Origin: Desulfovibrio sp. JY
Lineage (GTDB): Bacteria; Desulfobacterota; Desulfovibrionia; Desulfovibrionales; Desulfovibrionaceae
DNA: 64,000 nucleotides
Assembly: GCA_021730285.1 (NCBI GenBank)
Contig: CP082962.1
Span: forward strand, 4,101,501-4,165,500
Reading direction: 5' to 3'
Below, in pieces: positions 1 through 10,918 of this stretch. Both the position numbers and the translations under genes were made by a program. How positions within the stretch are numbered: position 1 is the first letter of the stretch; every line of letters starts with the position of its first letter. The notes under the pieces are model-generated. The model did no database searches, was not told the origin of the DNA, and saw only the letters and a list, made by a program, of their open reading frames with translations.

Positions 1-1928
<1,928 letters not shown>

Positions 1929-2002
1929 GAGTGTATTTTTTGTAGAGGGTGGAACGAAAAAAGCGGAACCGGCAACAAGTAAGCCACTTCGGCCCGATGG
2001 GC

Positions 2003-2076
2003 AAGGAATTTAGGAAGGGGGGCGTGCAAGAGGGGAACCCTATACAAGGAGTGCCCCCTCCCGCAACGGCCCCTGC
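2003..2076 (-). repeat. Degenerate copy of intergenic hairpin module A
   Basis: Read on the minus strand this resembles module A seen better preserved at 8554, 58571 and 63577: a TTTAGGAAGGGG edge, then an aGAGGGGAACCC arm and a decayed GGGCACTCC... return arm. The palindrome is broken here. It lies in the 262-bp divergent gap between carB and ileS. The rest of that gap holds only a weak TTGACT at 2108-2113 with no convincing -10 partner. Confidence 0.5.
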
Positions 2077-2190
2077 CCCTTATGCGGCGCTTTGCCTCCG
2101 ACGTTTCTTGACTTCCCGGCGGCCTTGTTTCAAACAGGCGGTTTCTCCGGCATCGTATGGACGCCGGGACAAGCGCAAGGAAACCAGGCC

Positions 2191-5013
2191 ATGAGCAGCG
2201 ACTATAAAAAGACCCTGAAACTTCCCAAGACCTCCTTTCCCATGAAGGCCAACCTCAAGGAAAAGGAGCCGGAAACCCTCAAATTCTGGGCGGAAAACGA
2301 CATCTACCGCCAGATGCTGGCCGCCCGCGAGGGCGCCCCCCGCTACGTGCTCCACGACGGGCCGCCCTACGCCAACGGCCACCTGCACATGGGCCATGCG
2401 CTCAACAAGATTTTAAAGGATATCATCGTCAAATCCCGCCACATGGCCGGCAACCAGGCCCCGTACGTGCCGGGCTGGGACTGCCATGGGCTGCCTATCG
2501 AGCACAAGGTGTCCCAGGAGCTCAAGGCCAAGGGCAAGACGAATCTGCCGGCCGTGACCGTGCGCCGGCTGTGCCGGGACTACGCCACCAAGTTCGTGGA
2601 TATCCAGCGCAAGGAATTCAAGCGTCTGGGCGTCTTCGGCGACTGGGACGATCCCTACCTGACCATGCGCCCGTCCTACGAGGCGGCAACCGCCCTGGCC
2701 CTTTGCGATTTCGTGGAAAAGGGCTCGGTCTACCGGGGCAAAAAGCCCATCCACTGGTGCCTGTCCTGCCAGACCGCCCTGGCCGAGGCCGAAGTGGAAT
2801 ACGCCGACGAGACCTCGCCCTCGGTCTTCGTGCGCTTTCCCCTGCCCGACCCGAAAATAAAAGACGTCTTCCCCATGGCCGATCCGGCGAGGACCTACGC
2901 CGCCATCTGGACCACCACGCCCTGGACCCTGCCGGACAACATGGCCGTGGCCGCCCACCCCGAGTTCGACTACGCGCTTATCGCGGCGGGCGACGCCCAG
3001 TACGTGCTGGCCGCCGAACTCCTGGAAAGCGTGCGCGAACTTTTCGGCTGGACCGACGCCACCGTCCTGGCCACGGCCCCGGGCTCGGCGCTCGAAGGAC
3101 TCAAGGCGCGCCATCCTTTTTATGACCGGGAGTCGCCCTTCGTCCTGGCCGACTACGTGACCCTCGACGCCGGCACCGGCCTTGTCCACACCGCGCCGGG
3201 CCACGGCCGCGAGGACTACGACACGGGGCTTCGCTACGGCCTGGACGTGCTCTCGCCCATGGACGACGCCGGCCGGTTCCTGGACGTGGTGCCCTATTTC
3301 GCCGGGCTGACCGTGTGGGAGGCCAACCCCAAGGTTATCGAAAAGCTCAAGGAAGTCGGCAATCTTCTGGCCGAGCGCAAGATCCGCCACTCCTATCCCC
3401 ACTGCTGGCGCTGCAAGGAGCCGGTCATCTTCCGGGCCACCACCCAGTGGTTCATTTCCATGGAGGTGGGCGACCTGCGCAGCCGCGCCCTGACCGCCAT
3501 CGACAGCGAGGTGGAATGGATTCCCTCCTGGGGCAAGGAACGCATCCATAATATGATCGCCGGCCGGCCGGACTGGTGCATCTCGCGCCAGCGCACCTGG
3601 GGCGTGCCTATCCTGGCCCTTATCTGCGAGTCCTGCGACACGGCCTACAACGACGCGGCCTGGATGCGCTCGGTGGCGGAAAAATTCGCCGGCCACGAGC
3701 GCGGCTGCGACTACTGGTTCGAGGCGGACCTGGCCGACATCGTGCCGGCCGGGCTCACCTGCCCCAACTGCGGCGGGACCCACTGGCGCAAGGAGACCGA
3801 CATCCTGGACGTGTGGTTCGACTCGGGCACGAGCTTTGCCGCGGTGCTGGAAAAGCGCCCGGAACTGGCCTTCCCGGCCAACCTGTACCTGGAGGGCTCG
3901 GACCAGCACCGGGGCTGGTTTCACAGCTCGCTTCTGGCCTCCCTCGGCACGCGCGGCCTGCCCCCCTACCGGCAGGTGCTCACCCACGGCTACGTGGTCG
4001 ACGGCGAAGGCCGCAAGATGTCCAAGTCCCTTGGCAACGGCATTGAGCCCCAGGAGATCATCGACAAGCACGGCGCGGAAATCCTGCGTCTGTGGACGTC
4101 GGCCGTGGACTACCGCGACGACATCCGCATCTCCGAGGAAATCCTGGCCCGTCTGGTCGAGGCCTACCGCCGCATCCGCAACACCTGCCGCTTCGTGCTC
4201 GGCAACCTGTCCGACTTCGACCCGGCCGTAAACGACGTGGCCCCGCAGGCCATGCTGCCCCTCGACCGCTACGCCGTGGACACGGCCGCCCGGGCCCACG
4301 CCCGCATGGCCGAGGCCTACGAAGCCTACGAATTCCACAAGGTCTTCCACGCGCTACACAACCTGTGCGTCACCGACCTTTCAGCATTTTATCTCGACAT
4401 CCTGAAAGACCGGCTTTACGTCTCGGCCAAGGATAGCCGGGAGCGCCGCTCGGCCCAGGCGGCCCTGTGGCGCATCCTGCGCGTGCTTGTTCGCGACATG
4501 GCCCCGATTCTCTCCTTTACGGCCGAAGAGGTCTTTCGCCATACGCCTGTCTGCCAGCGGGGCGACGGCGTTTCGGTCTTCTCCCTGCCGCCCCTCGACA
4601 CGGCCGGCTGGGAGCTCGATCCGGAGTTGCGGGAAAAGCTCGACCTGGTGGCCACGCTTCGCGGCGAGGTGACCCGGGCCATCGAGCCCAAGCGCAAGGC
4701 CGGCGACGTGGGACACTCCCTGGAGACGGCGGTAACGCTGTACCTGCCCGAGGCCGTGGGCGCATCGGTGGCGTCGCTCGGCATGGACCTGCGCGAAGTG
4801 TTCATCGTGTCCCAGGCGACGCTGGCCCCGGCTTCCGGGGTTCCGGCCGAGGCCGTACCCTGCGAGGGCGTGGAAGGCGCGTTCGTGGGCGTGGCCCGCG
4901 CCACTGGCGAGAAATGCGCCCGCTGCTGGGTGTACGACAAACTGGGCACCGAGCCCGAGTATCCGGACCTGTGCCCGCGCTGCGCCGCGGTCATGGCGAC
5001 CGAGGCCAACTGA
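2191..5013 (+). CDS. ileS: Isoleucyl-tRNA synthetase
   Basis: Class I synthetase that charges tRNA-Ile and edits mischarged valine; 940 residues, the usual bacterial length. The HIGH motif reads HMGH in a [16 protein letters not shown] context near residue 65, and the KMSKS loop reads [10 protein letters not shown] near residue 605. The C-terminus has the expected zinc knuckle with CARCW and CPRC pairs. An open frame extends upstream to 2092, but the ATG at 2191 follows AAGGAAA and gives the conserved N-terminus, so it is preferred. lspA begins 3 bp after the stop, the common ileS-lspA arrangement, so co-transcription is expected. Confidence 0.97.
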   Translation: MSSDYKKTLKLPKTSFPMKANLKEKEPETLKFWAENDIYRQMLAAREGAPRYVLHDGPPYANGHLHMGHALNKILKDIIVKSRHMAGNQAPYVPGWDCHGLPIEHKVSQELKAKGKTNLPAVTVRRLCRDYATKFVDIQRKEFKRLGVFGDWDDPYLTMRPSYEAATALALCDFVEKGSVYRGKKPIHWCLSCQTALAEAEVEYADETSPSVFVRFPLPDPKIKDVFPMADPARTYAAIWTTTPWTLPDNMAVAAHPEFDYALIAAGDAQYVLAAELLESVRELFGWTDATVLATAPGSALEGLKARHPFYDRESPFVLADYVTLDAGTGLVHTAPGHGREDYDTGLRYGLDVLSPMDDAGRFLDVVPYFAGLTVWEANPKVIEKLKEVGNLLAERKIRHSYPHCWRCKEPVIFRATTQWFISMEVGDLRSRALTAIDSEVEWIPSWGKERIHNMIAGRPDWCISRQRTWGVPILALICESCDTAYNDAAWMRSVAEKFAGHERGCDYWFEADLADIVPAGLTCPNCGGTHWRKETDILDVWFDSGTSFAAVLEKRPELAFPANLYLEGSDQHRGWFHSSLLASLGTRGLPPYRQVLTHGYVVDGEGRKMSKSLGNGIEPQEIIDKHGAEILRLWTSAVDYRDDIRISEEILARLVEAYRRIRNTCRFVLGNLSDFDPAVNDVAPQAMLPLDRYAVDTAARAHARMAEAYEAYEFHKVFHALHNLCVTDLSAFYLDILKDRLYVSAKDSRERRSAQAALWRILRVLVRDMAPILSFTAEEVFRHTPVCQRGDGVSVFSLPPLDTAGWELDPELREKLDLVATLRGEVTRAIEPKRKAGDVGHSLETAVTLYLPEAVGASVASLGMDLREVFIVSQATLAPASGVPAEAVPCEGVEGAFVGVARATGEKCARCWVYDKLGTEPEYPDLCPRCAAVMATEAN

Positions 5014-5016
5014 CCC

Positions 5017-5508
5017 ATGCGTCCAAGTTTCAAGATCGCGATTCCCCTCGCCTTGGTGCTGATCGTCCTCGACCAGGCCGCCAAGCTGTGGATCGTCGGC
5101 AACATGACGCTCTACACCACCCGGCAGGTCATCCCCGGGTTCTTCAATATCGTCTACGTGCTCAACCGCGGCGCGGCCTTCGGTTTTTTGAACCGCAACG
5201 ACATCAAGTGGCAGACCTACTTCTTCTTCGCGGCCACGGCCCTGGCCGTGCTCATCATCTTCCATCTGCTGCGCATGGCCAAGGACGACAACAAGCTGCT
5301 CATCATCGGCCTCGGCTCGATCCTGGGCGGGGCCGTCGGCAACCTCATCGACCGCATCAAGACGGGCGAGGTCGTGGACTTCCTGGATTTCCACTATAAA
5401 GCCTACCACTGGCCGGCCTTCAATGTGGCCGATATCGCCATTTTTCTCGGTTCGCTGGCGCTCCTTGCGGCCTTTTACCGCATGCGCCGCCCCTCTTCCC
5501 GCAAATAA
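5017..5508 (+). CDS. lspA: Lipoprotein signal peptidase (signal peptidase II)
   Basis: Inner-membrane aspartic protease that removes signal peptides from diacylglyceryl prolipoproteins; 163 residues with four predicted membrane segments. Conserved blocks are present: LVLIVLDQAAKLW near the N-terminus, VLNRGAAFGFL, then GNLIDRIKTGEVVDFLDFHY and FNVADIAI, which carry the two catalytic Asp residues. It sits 3 bp after ileS. A lipoprotein substrate (the CpoB-like protein) is encoded two genes downstream. Confidence 0.95.
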   Translation: MRPSFKIAIPLALVLIVLDQAAKLWIVGNMTLYTTRQVIPGFFNIVYVLNRGAAFGFLNRNDIKWQTYFFFAATALAVLIIFHLLRMAKDDNKLLIIGLGSILGGAVGNLIDRIKTGEVVDFLDFHYKAYHWPAFNVADIAIFLGSLALLAAFYRMRRPSSRK

Positions 5509-5545
5509 CGGGCGCACCGCCGCCAACATCCGAAACGAGGTCCGC

Positions 5546-5779
5546 ATGCCCCCCTTGCCAGCGCTGCCGCCCATGACCACCGGCCAGTTGGTTTTCGCCC
5601 TCGCCATTTTGGCCCTGGCGATCCTTCCCAATTACATCGCGATATGGCAAAGTTTTCACCGCGTGTTTCCAACCCCCCTGGAGAGGATGTTCTGGTTTCT
5701 CCTGGCCATCTTCGTCCCCGTACTCGGGGGCGTGGTCTACCTCATCTGGGGACGCAAGCGAGGTCGCAAGCCGTTATGA
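5546..5779 (+). CDS. Small two-helix membrane protein, PLDc_N-like
   Basis: A 77-residue protein with two hydrophobic stretches (about residues 12-34 and 48-67) ending in a basic GRKRGRKPL tail. The second part, with FVPVLGGVVYLIWGR, resembles the short PLDc_N (phospholipase D nuclease N-terminal) domain found alone in many small membrane proteins; no catalytic function can be inferred. The ATG at 5546 follows ACGAGGTCCGC, a reasonable ribosome-binding site. Its TGA overlaps the ATG of the next gene (ATGA), implying translational coupling in the ileS-lspA run. Confidence 0.75.
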   Translation: MPPLPALPPMTTGQLVFALAILALAILPNYIAIWQSFHRVFPTPLERMFWFLLAIFVPVLGGVVYLIWGRKRGRKPL

Positions 5780-6771
5780 AGACCCGTCACAGCAAAGGTA
5801 CATTTCTGGCCGCAGCCATGCTCACCGCCCTGGTCGGCGGCTGCGCGCCCAAGCCCAATACCCCGGCCCCCCTCAACACGCCCGCCGACATGTGGGCGGA
5901 ACTGGAGAACACCAAGGGTGAACTGCGGCGATTAAACGCCAAGGTCGAGGAGCTCTCCCAGCAGGTGCAGGCCAACAAGAACGACCCCGAGTTGTCCGGA
6001 CGCGTGGCCCGACTGGAAGGCAACGTCAGCCGCATCGCCTCCCAACTGGCCATCGACCTCGGCCCCGCCGCCGGACCGGCTGCCGCCGCGCCCCAGGCCG
6101 CCGCCCAGCAGCCCCAGGCGGGCTATGCCCAACAGCCGCAGGCCGGTTACGCACAGCCGCAAACCGGCTATGCCCAGCAACCCCAGGCCGGCTACGCGCA
6201 GCAGCCCCAGACGGGTTACGCGCAGCAGCCGCAAGCCGGGTACGCGCAACAGCAAACCGGCTACGGCGCGCCCACCCCGGGCGGCGCGGGTCCGGACGAG
6301 TCCGAACCGACCATCCCGCCCTACACAGCCCCGGGCACAGCGGCCGCGCCGGCCGCCCAGGCGCCGGCCGTTCAGGCCCAACCGCCGGCGGTCCAGGCGC
6401 AAAGCCCGGCCGACGCCGTCTATGCCAAGGGCCTTTCCAGCTTCAACGCCCGCCAGTACCAGCAGGCGCTGGGGATTTTCCAGGAATTCGCCCGCAATTT
6501 CAAAACCAGTTCGCTGATGCCCAATGCCCTCTTCTGGACCGGCGAGTGCTATTTCCAGCTCGGCGACTTCGCCAACGCGGCCCTGGCCTACCAGGAAGTC
6601 ATCGAGAAATACCCCAAAAGCCCCAAGCATGCCGATGCGCTGTTCAAACGCGGCGTGGCCTTCATGAAGCTCGGCAACGCCGGCGCGGCCAAATTGTCCT
6701 TCAAGGAAGTCATCGACAAATATCCCGATTCCGCCTTCGCCACCCGGGCCAAATCCATGATGCCCAAGTAG
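5776..6771 (+). CDS. CpoB/YbgF-like TPR lipoprotein with a Gln/Pro/Gly/Tyr repeat linker
   Basis: A 331-residue envelope protein. The N-terminus is a lipoprotein signal with lipobox LVGGC (Cys about residue 21). Residues about 40-100 form a short coiled coil, followed by seven near-identical GYA-containing repeats and a Pro/Ala linker. The C-terminal about 120 residues are tetratricopeptide repeats (ADAVYAKGLSSFNARQYQQA onward) in the pattern of CpoB/YbgF, which couples Tol-Pal to cell-wall synthesis during division. No tol or pal genes are adjacent, so the Tol link is family inference. The ATG overlaps the preceding stop codon. Confidence 0.8.
   Translation: MKTRHSKGTFLAAAMLTALVGGCAPKPNTPAPLNTPADMWAELENTKGELRRLNAKVEELSQQVQANKNDPELSGRVARLEGNVSRIASQLAIDLGPAAGPAAAAPQAAAQQPQAGYAQQPQAGYAQPQTGYAQQPQAGYAQQPQTGYAQQPQAGYAQQQTGYGAPTPGGAGPDESEPTIPPYTAPGTAAAPAAQAPAVQAQPPAVQAQSPADAVYAKGLSSFNARQYQQALGIFQEFARNFKTSSLMPNALFWTGECYFQLGDFANAALAYQEVIEKYPKSPKHADALFKRGVAFMKLGNAGAAKLSFKEVIDKYPDSAFATRAKSMMPK
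6106..6267 (+). repeat. In-frame repeat: seven QQPQ[A/T]GYA units
   Basis: Inside the CpoB-like gene, seven consecutive units of 7-8 codons encode variants of QQPQAGYA (one lacks a Q, the last reads QQQTGYG). Codon choice varies between units (CAGCAGCCCCAG against CAACAGCCGCAG), so they are not freshly duplicated. The segment is an unstructured linker between the coiled coil and the TPR domain, and could vary in copy number between strains. Confidence 0.85.
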
Positions 6772-6796
6772 CGCCGGCCAACAAGCGACGGAACGC

Positions 6797-7240
6797 ATGG
6801 AAACTCCTCAAGAAAAAACACTGCGGAAGATCATCTACCTGACCTTCCCCCCCGAATCCTCGAACAAGCCCGTGGTCTGCGATCTGGCCCGGATCTACGG
6901 ACTGGTGTTCAACATCTCCAAGGCCCAGATCACCCCGCGCCACGAGGGCCAGATGACCATGGACATCACCGGGCCGAGGGAAGCCTTCGAGGCCGGCATG
7001 GCCTACCTCAAGGAGCATGGCGTGGGCGTGGTGCCGGCCGCCCAGCGCGTCTCCAGGGACGAGGAGCGCTGCATCCACTGCGGCGTGTGCACGGCCCTTT
7101 GCCCGACCAAGGCGCTTATGCTCAACATCGAGACCCGGCTGGTGGAATTTCACGAAGACACCTGCTCGGCCTGTGGCATGTGCACCAAGGTCTGCCCGGT
7201 GGCGGCCATGGAGATTTTACTGGAAAACGGCGTCATGTAG
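6797..7240 (+). CDS. NIL-domain protein with two 4Fe-4S ferredoxin motifs
   Basis: 147 residues. Residues about 10-80 form a NIL domain (the small fold at the C-terminus of the MetN ATPase); residues about 85-145 carry two ferredoxin motifs, CIHCGVCTALCP and CSACGMCTKVCP, enough for two 4Fe-4S clusters. Established knowledge: NIL-ferredoxin proteins of this size in methanogens and Desulfovibrio take part, with a DUF39 protein, in making homocysteine from aspartate semialdehyde and sulfide. No DUF39 gene is in the window, so that role is inferred. The start ATG at 6797 has only a modest GACGGAA site upstream. Confidence 0.88.
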   Translation: METPQEKTLRKIIYLTFPPESSNKPVVCDLARIYGLVFNISKAQITPRHEGQMTMDITGPREAFEAGMAYLKEHGVGVVPAAQRVSRDEERCIHCGVCTALCPTKALMLNIETRLVEFHEDTCSACGMCTKVCPVAAMEILLENGVM

Positions 7241-7260
7241 CCGGCGGGGGGGAAGCCTGC

Positions 7261-7791
7261 GTGGAAGAAAAACGGGCCTTCATGCGTATTCCCACGCGCC
7301 TGGCCGGCTATCTGCGGCCGTTGCCGGGACCGGACGACATCCAGATCTTCCGGGAATCGCCGTTTCTCGGCGGCGGCTCGGGAGCTTGCCACGATCCTCG
7401 CGAGGCGGGCATGAGCGAGGCGCTGCACGCCATGCTGTGCTCGATCAACGCCAAGCTCGACATGCTGCTCTCCATGCAAAGCCGCGACGAACTCACGGCC
7501 GATTTTCCGGTGACCCTGGAAATCCTTGAGATAAGCGGCGCTGGCGTGCGGTTTGTGGCCTCGCAGGAACTGGACGTGGACCAATACGTGGAGGCGGTCA
7601 TCGTGCTGGCGCGGTTTCCGCTCCGCATGGCCGGCGCCGTGGGGCGCATCCTGCGCCATGAGGATGACCTGGATGGCCGCGTCGTTTACGCCCTCGATTT
7701 CACACGCATCCGGGAACGGGATCTGGAAAGCATCGTACAATTTGTCTTCCAAAGCCAGCGCGACGACCTGCGCGGAAAGAAATGGGACTAA
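7261..7791 (+). CDS. PilZ-like domain protein (putative c-di-GMP binder)
   Basis: 176 residues starting from GTG at 7261, 8 bp after a GGGGGGAAG ribosome-binding site. The N-terminus VEEKRAFMRIPTRLAGYL has the spacing of the PilZ RxxxR c-di-GMP motif, and LEISGAGVRF matches the second D/NxSxxG motif, though its first residue is Glu. If the ATG at 7282 were used instead, the first motif would be lost. It sits 6 bp before a CheZ-like gene, which suggests a link to motility or surface behaviour. Ligand binding is inference because the motifs are not canonical. Confidence 0.65.
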   Translation: MEEKRAFMRIPTRLAGYLRPLPGPDDIQIFRESPFLGGGSGACHDPREAGMSEALHAMLCSINAKLDMLLSMQSRDELTADFPVTLEILEISGAGVRFVASQELDVDQYVEAVIVLARFPLRMAGAVGRILRHEDDLDGRVVYALDFTRIRERDLESIVQFVFQSQRDDLRGKKWD

Positions 7792-7797
7792 CGCCGC

Positions 7798-8532
7798 ATG
7801 ATCAATGACGAAGAACTTCTCGAACGCATGTTGGACAGGCTTCTCACCGAGGTCGTCCCGGACCTGCGCCGCAGCATCAGCGCCAGCATTGAAAAGGAAG
7901 TCGCCAAGACCCTGTCCCGTTCGCTTTTGGAAAGCGAGTTCCATCAGCGCCTAAACGAGGAGATGCGTCAGGGCCTCCAGGATATCTACAAGGAAATCAA
8001 CCAGGCGGCCAAGACCGAGGGCGAAGCCCATGCCGACGACCGCCAGCAGGCCGACCAGCTGTTCCAGGAAGCGGCCCAGCAGCTCGACAAGATCCTTGAG
8101 ACCACGGAAACCGCCACCACCGAAATCATGGACATCGTGGAAAAGCACCTGGACCTGCAAGCCGACGCGGCCGGACTCCTCGGGACCATGCAAAACGGTG
8201 TGGCCGACCCCGAAGCCGTGGAAAAACTGCGCGCGGGCAACGCAGCCCTCGGCGAAGACCTCATGCGCATCATGACCACCCTGAGCTTCCAGGACCTCAC
8301 CGGCCAGCGCATCAAACGCATCATCACCGCCATCAAAAAGGTCGAACAGATCGTGCTCGACCTCTACCTGTCCACGGGCATCCAGCTCAAGGCCCGGGCC
8401 GAAGCCCCGGACAAGACCATCTCCGAACTCCAGGCCGAGGCCAAACAAAAGGTCTCCGAACTCAAAGGCCCCCAGACCAAGGTCCAACAAGGCGCGGTGG
8501 ACGACCTCCTCGCTCAGCTTGGGCTGGATTAG
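7798..8532 (+). CDS. CheZ-like protein phosphatase
   Basis: 244 residues, almost all helical. The central block TTLSFQDLTGQRIKRII (about residues 160-176) is the CheZ signature whose Gln acts on phospho-CheY, and the extreme C-terminus DDLLAQLGLD matches the CheZ tail that binds CheY. It therefore most likely dephosphorylates a CheY-type regulator in chemotaxis. No other che genes are adjacent; it ends the ileS run together with the PilZ-like gene. Its stop is followed at once by a long intergenic hairpin element. Confidence 0.85.
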   Translation: MINDEELLERMLDRLLTEVVPDLRRSISASIEKEVAKTLSRSLLESEFHQRLNEEMRQGLQDIYKEINQAAKTEGEAHADDRQQADQLFQEAAQQLDKILETTETATTEIMDIVEKHLDLQADAAGLLGTMQNGVADPEAVEKLRAGNAALGEDLMRIMTTLSFQDLTGQRIKRIITAIKKVEQIVLDLYLSTGIQLKARAEAPDKTISELQAEAKQKVSELKGPQTKVQQGAVDDLLAQLGLD

Positions 8533-8544
8533 GGGGAGAATGGC

Positions 8545-8715
8545 AAGAGAAGTGCGAGAGGGGAAACCCTTTCAAAAGGGTTCTCCCCTCTCGCGCTCTC
8601 CCCTTCCTAAAGTTTTCGACTTTACGGGAGCAACACCGATAACATCCCATCACCATTGGAAGTCTTTGGAAAGGGGGCCGGGGGGAAACTTTTCTACAGA
8701 AAAGTTTCCCCCCGG
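8545..8715 (+). repeat. Composite intergenic repeat: hairpin A (8554-8594), linker, hairpin B (8678-8715)
   Basis: It fills most of the gap between the convergent cheZ-like and cbiO genes. Hairpin A has arms GCGAGAGGGGAAACCCTTT and AAAGGGTTcTCCCCTCTCGC with a 2-nt loop and one bulge. Hairpin B has perfect 18-bp arms CCGGGGGGAAACTTTTCT and AGAAAAGTTTCCCCCCGG with an AC loop. The linker, including ACTTTACGG and CCGATAACATCCC, recurs at 10995-11030. Sibling copies lie at 10919, 39945, 50456, 58571 and 63454. Likely a terminator or 3'-end stabiliser; it could also be a mobile REP-like element. Confidence 0.85.
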
Positions 8716-8739
8716 TTCCATTTTATCCCTCGCCCTACC

Positions 8740-9480
8740 CTACTCCGTGGCGTGATGGTGGTGGGCCTGGTCGCCCAGGGGATGGCCGTGGACGTGGCGG
8801 TGGATGATGAAGTGCGGATCATGCACGAGCCTGCCCGCCTCGATGGTATAGAAGGTATCGGTCACCTCGAAGAGAAAATCCCAGTCGTGGGAAATGACGA
8901 TCAGCGGCTTGCCCAGGCGCTTGAGGATATCCGCGATACGCTCCCGCGTCCCCGGATCGAGGCCGTTGGTCGGCTCGTCGAGTAAAAGCGCCTCGGGCTC
9001 CATGGCCAGCACCCCGGCCAGGGACACGAGCTTTTTCTCCCCGCCCGAAAGCCGGTGCGACAGCCGTTCGCCAAAACCGGCCAAGCCGAGCATGTCCAGG
9101 GCATGTTCGGCCGCCTCCCGGGCGCGCGACGGCGAGAGACCGCAATTGAGCGGCCCGAAGGCCACGTCGTCGAGCACGGTCGGGTAGATGATCTGGTCGT
9201 CGGCGTTTTGCAGAAGCAGTCCGACACCTCGCCGCACGGCCCGGAAATCCTTTTCCGTGGCGGCGAGGGCCCCTTTGTAGTGCACCTCGCCGGCATCGGG
9301 CCGGACAAGCCCCATCATCACGTGCAACAGCGTGGTTTTGCCCGAGCCGTTGGGCCCGAAAAGTCCGATTCGCTCTCCGGCCGAAAACGTAAAATCGACA
9401 TCGGCCAGCACCGGACGGTCGCTGCCGGGATAGGCGTAGCCCACCCCGGAAAGGCGTAGCAGCGGCGCATCAGAAGACAT
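8740..9480 (-). CDS. cbiO: ECF-type nickel/cobalt transporter ATPase, His-rich C-terminus
   Basis: ABC ATPase that powers the energy-coupling-factor metal importer; 246 residues. Walker A is GPNGSGKTT (about residue 42), the Q-loop is LLLQNADDQI (typical of CbiO/EcfA), the signature is LSGGEKK, and Walker B is ALLLDEPTNGLDP with the switch His in VISHDWDF. The last about 25 residues are His-rich (IHRHVHGHPLG, then HHHH), suggesting metal binding at the end of the transport cycle. It overlaps cbiQ by 11 bp. The context (CbiM, NikK/NikL-like proteins) points to nickel or cobalt; nickel is likelier in a hydrogenase-bearing sulfate reducer, but the metal is not proven by sequence. Confidence 0.92.
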   Translation of the reverse strand: MSSDAPLLRLSGVGYAYPGSDRPVLADVDFTFSAGERIGLFGPNGSGKTTLLHVMMGLVRPDAGEVHYKGALAATEKDFRAVRRGVGLLLQNADDQIIYPTVLDDVAFGPLNCGLSPSRAREAAEHALDMLGLAGFGERLSHRLSGGEKKLVSLAGVLAMEPEALLLDEPTNGLDPGTRERIADILKRLGKPLIVISHDWDFLFEVTDTFYTIEAGRLVHDPHFIIHRHVHGHPLGDQAHHHHATE

Positions 9481-10240
9481 ATCCCCTCCGCAAAACGAAA
9501 TCGAGCGCGCCGGCCGCCGCGGATACGACCAGACACAGGCTCAGAAAAACCATATCGCCGCGCCGGGCCGCAAACCGGTCCAGACTGGGAAATTCGCCGT
9601 GGAACCCGCGCAGCAGCATGGCTTGGTAGACTCGCTGGGAACGGTCGAAGCTGCGCACCAGCACCATGGCGACCAGGGCGGCATAGGTACGGTAGGTGCG
9701 CGCGTCCGTGGCCGGGACAAAGCCCCGCAGCCTCGCCGCCGTGGCCAGCCGGGCGTACTCCTCGGCGATGACGTGCAGGTAACGGTAGGTGAAAAGAAAA
9801 AGAAAGGAAAATTTGGCCGGCACGTGCAGCGCCGTCATGGCCCGCCCCAGGGCCGGCACCGGGATGGTGGCGACCAGGGATACGATGCAAAAAAAGATGG
9901 CGTTGGTCTTGACCGTGATGACGGACGCCAGGGCCACGCCTTCCCGGGTCGCCGTGAAGCCGAAAAGCCGCCAGCCAGCCTCTCCCGGCGCGGTAAAGGG
10001 CAACACGAACCACAAGAACAGCACAAAGGCGTTGACCGCGACAAACCGGCCCCAGACCACCCGCCAGGACGGGCGGGCGGCAATGGTCAAGAAAAGCCCG
10101 CAGACAAGCACCAGCCCGGCGGCGGCCGGTGTTGCGGCCAGGGCGGCGACCACGGACAGGGCCAGGCAGGCGACGAGTTTGGAACGGGGGTCCAGGGAGT
10201 GGATGGACGAGGTTCCCCGGGCGAGCGGTTCGTCGATCAT
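9470..10240 (-). CDS. cbiQ: ECF-type nickel/cobalt transporter transmembrane coupling protein
   Basis: 256 residues with about five hydrophobic segments, the T-component that joins the CbiO ATPases to the substrate-binding CbiM. The N-terminal region has the family pattern SIHSLDPRSKLVACLALSVV. The cytoplasmic coupling helix is seen as ARLATAARLRGFVP and later RVYQAMLLRGFHGEFP, matching the two Ala-Arg-Gly coupling motifs of CbiQ/EcfT. The ATG overlaps the NikL-like stop (4 bp) and the 3' end overlaps cbiO, so the three are translationally coupled. Confidence 0.92.
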   Translation of the reverse strand: MIDEPLARGTSSIHSLDPRSKLVACLALSVVAALAATPAAAGLVLVCGLFLTIAARPSWRVVWGRFVAVNAFVLFLWFVLPFTAPGEAGWRLFGFTATREGVALASVITVKTNAIFFCIVSLVATIPVPALGRAMTALHVPAKFSFLFLFTYRYLHVIAEEYARLATAARLRGFVPATDARTYRTYAALVAMVLVRSFDRSQRVYQAMLLRGFHGEFPSLDRFAARRGDMVFLSLCLVVSAAAGALDFVLRRGYVF

Positions 10241-10902
10241 GCGCCCCGTCCGCCCTTGCGACAGCGGACATAGGCCAAAAGCCCGGCAATGCCGACCAGC
10301 CAGCCGATGCCCCCGGCGATCCCGGCCAGCCCCGGGCCTTTTTCCTCCTGATCCAGCAGCATCTTGCGGATGGGCGCGATCTTGACTTCAACGGCCTGCT
10401 CCACCACGGCCTGCAAGGCGGCCTTGTCCATGGGCACGACCGCGGCGGAGGCTGCCGGAGCAGGCGCGGCGGCTGTCACGGCCGGCGTAGCGGGCGTGGG
10501 CGCCGTTGCCGTCGCAGCGACGGGGGCGGCCGGGGCGGCGCTTTGTTCGGCCGGGGCGGCGGACAGATATTCCTCGGCCTTGACGCTCGTATTGTTCTGG
10601 TGGCCCTCGCCTGCTTTGAGGGTGATGTCGAGATCGGCCTTCTCGTTGCGGGCGGCCGTGGGCACGGGAAAGACGAAATTGCCCTTGTCGTCCGTCTTGC
10701 CGGTCAGATAGACCTGCCCGGTGGCGGCGTTTTTGACGGTGATCTCCCCGAAGCGCACCCGGTCGGAGCGGCTGTAGCTGCACTCCACATGCACATCGTT
10801 GCCCTCGACATAGGCGAACACGTTGACTCTGTGGGCCAGGGCCGGCGCGGCCGCACCCAGGCAAAGCGCCAAGGCTATAATGAAAATATGCTTATATTTC
10901 AT
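10237..10902 (-). CDS. NikL/CbiL-like extracytoplasmic component of the nickel/cobalt importer
   Basis: 221 residues: a signal peptide (KHIFIIALALCLGAAAPALA), then a beta-sandwich of the carboxypeptidase-regulatory-like type starting HRVNVFAYVEGNDVHVEC, an Ala/Pro-rich linker (about residues 115-165), and one C-terminal membrane helix (GIGWLVGIAGLLAYV) before a basic end. The His right after the signal cleavage site, as in other NikL/CbiL proteins, could bind metal. It is separated from cbiM upstream by an intergenic repeat but overlaps cbiQ, so it belongs to the same importer. The metal specificity is not shown. Confidence 0.8.
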   Translation of the reverse strand: MKYKHIFIIALALCLGAAAPALAHRVNVFAYVEGNDVHVECSYSRSDRVRFGEITVKNAATGQVYLTGKTDDKGNFVFPVPTAARNEKADLDITLKAGEGHQNNTSVKAEEYLSAAPAEQSAAPAAPVAATATAPTPATPAVTAAAPAPAASAAVVPMDKAALQAVVEQAVEVKIAPIRKMLLDQEEKGPGLAGIAGGIGWLVGIAGLLAYVRCRKGGRGA

Positions 10903-10918
10903 AAAGATAATCCCTTAT

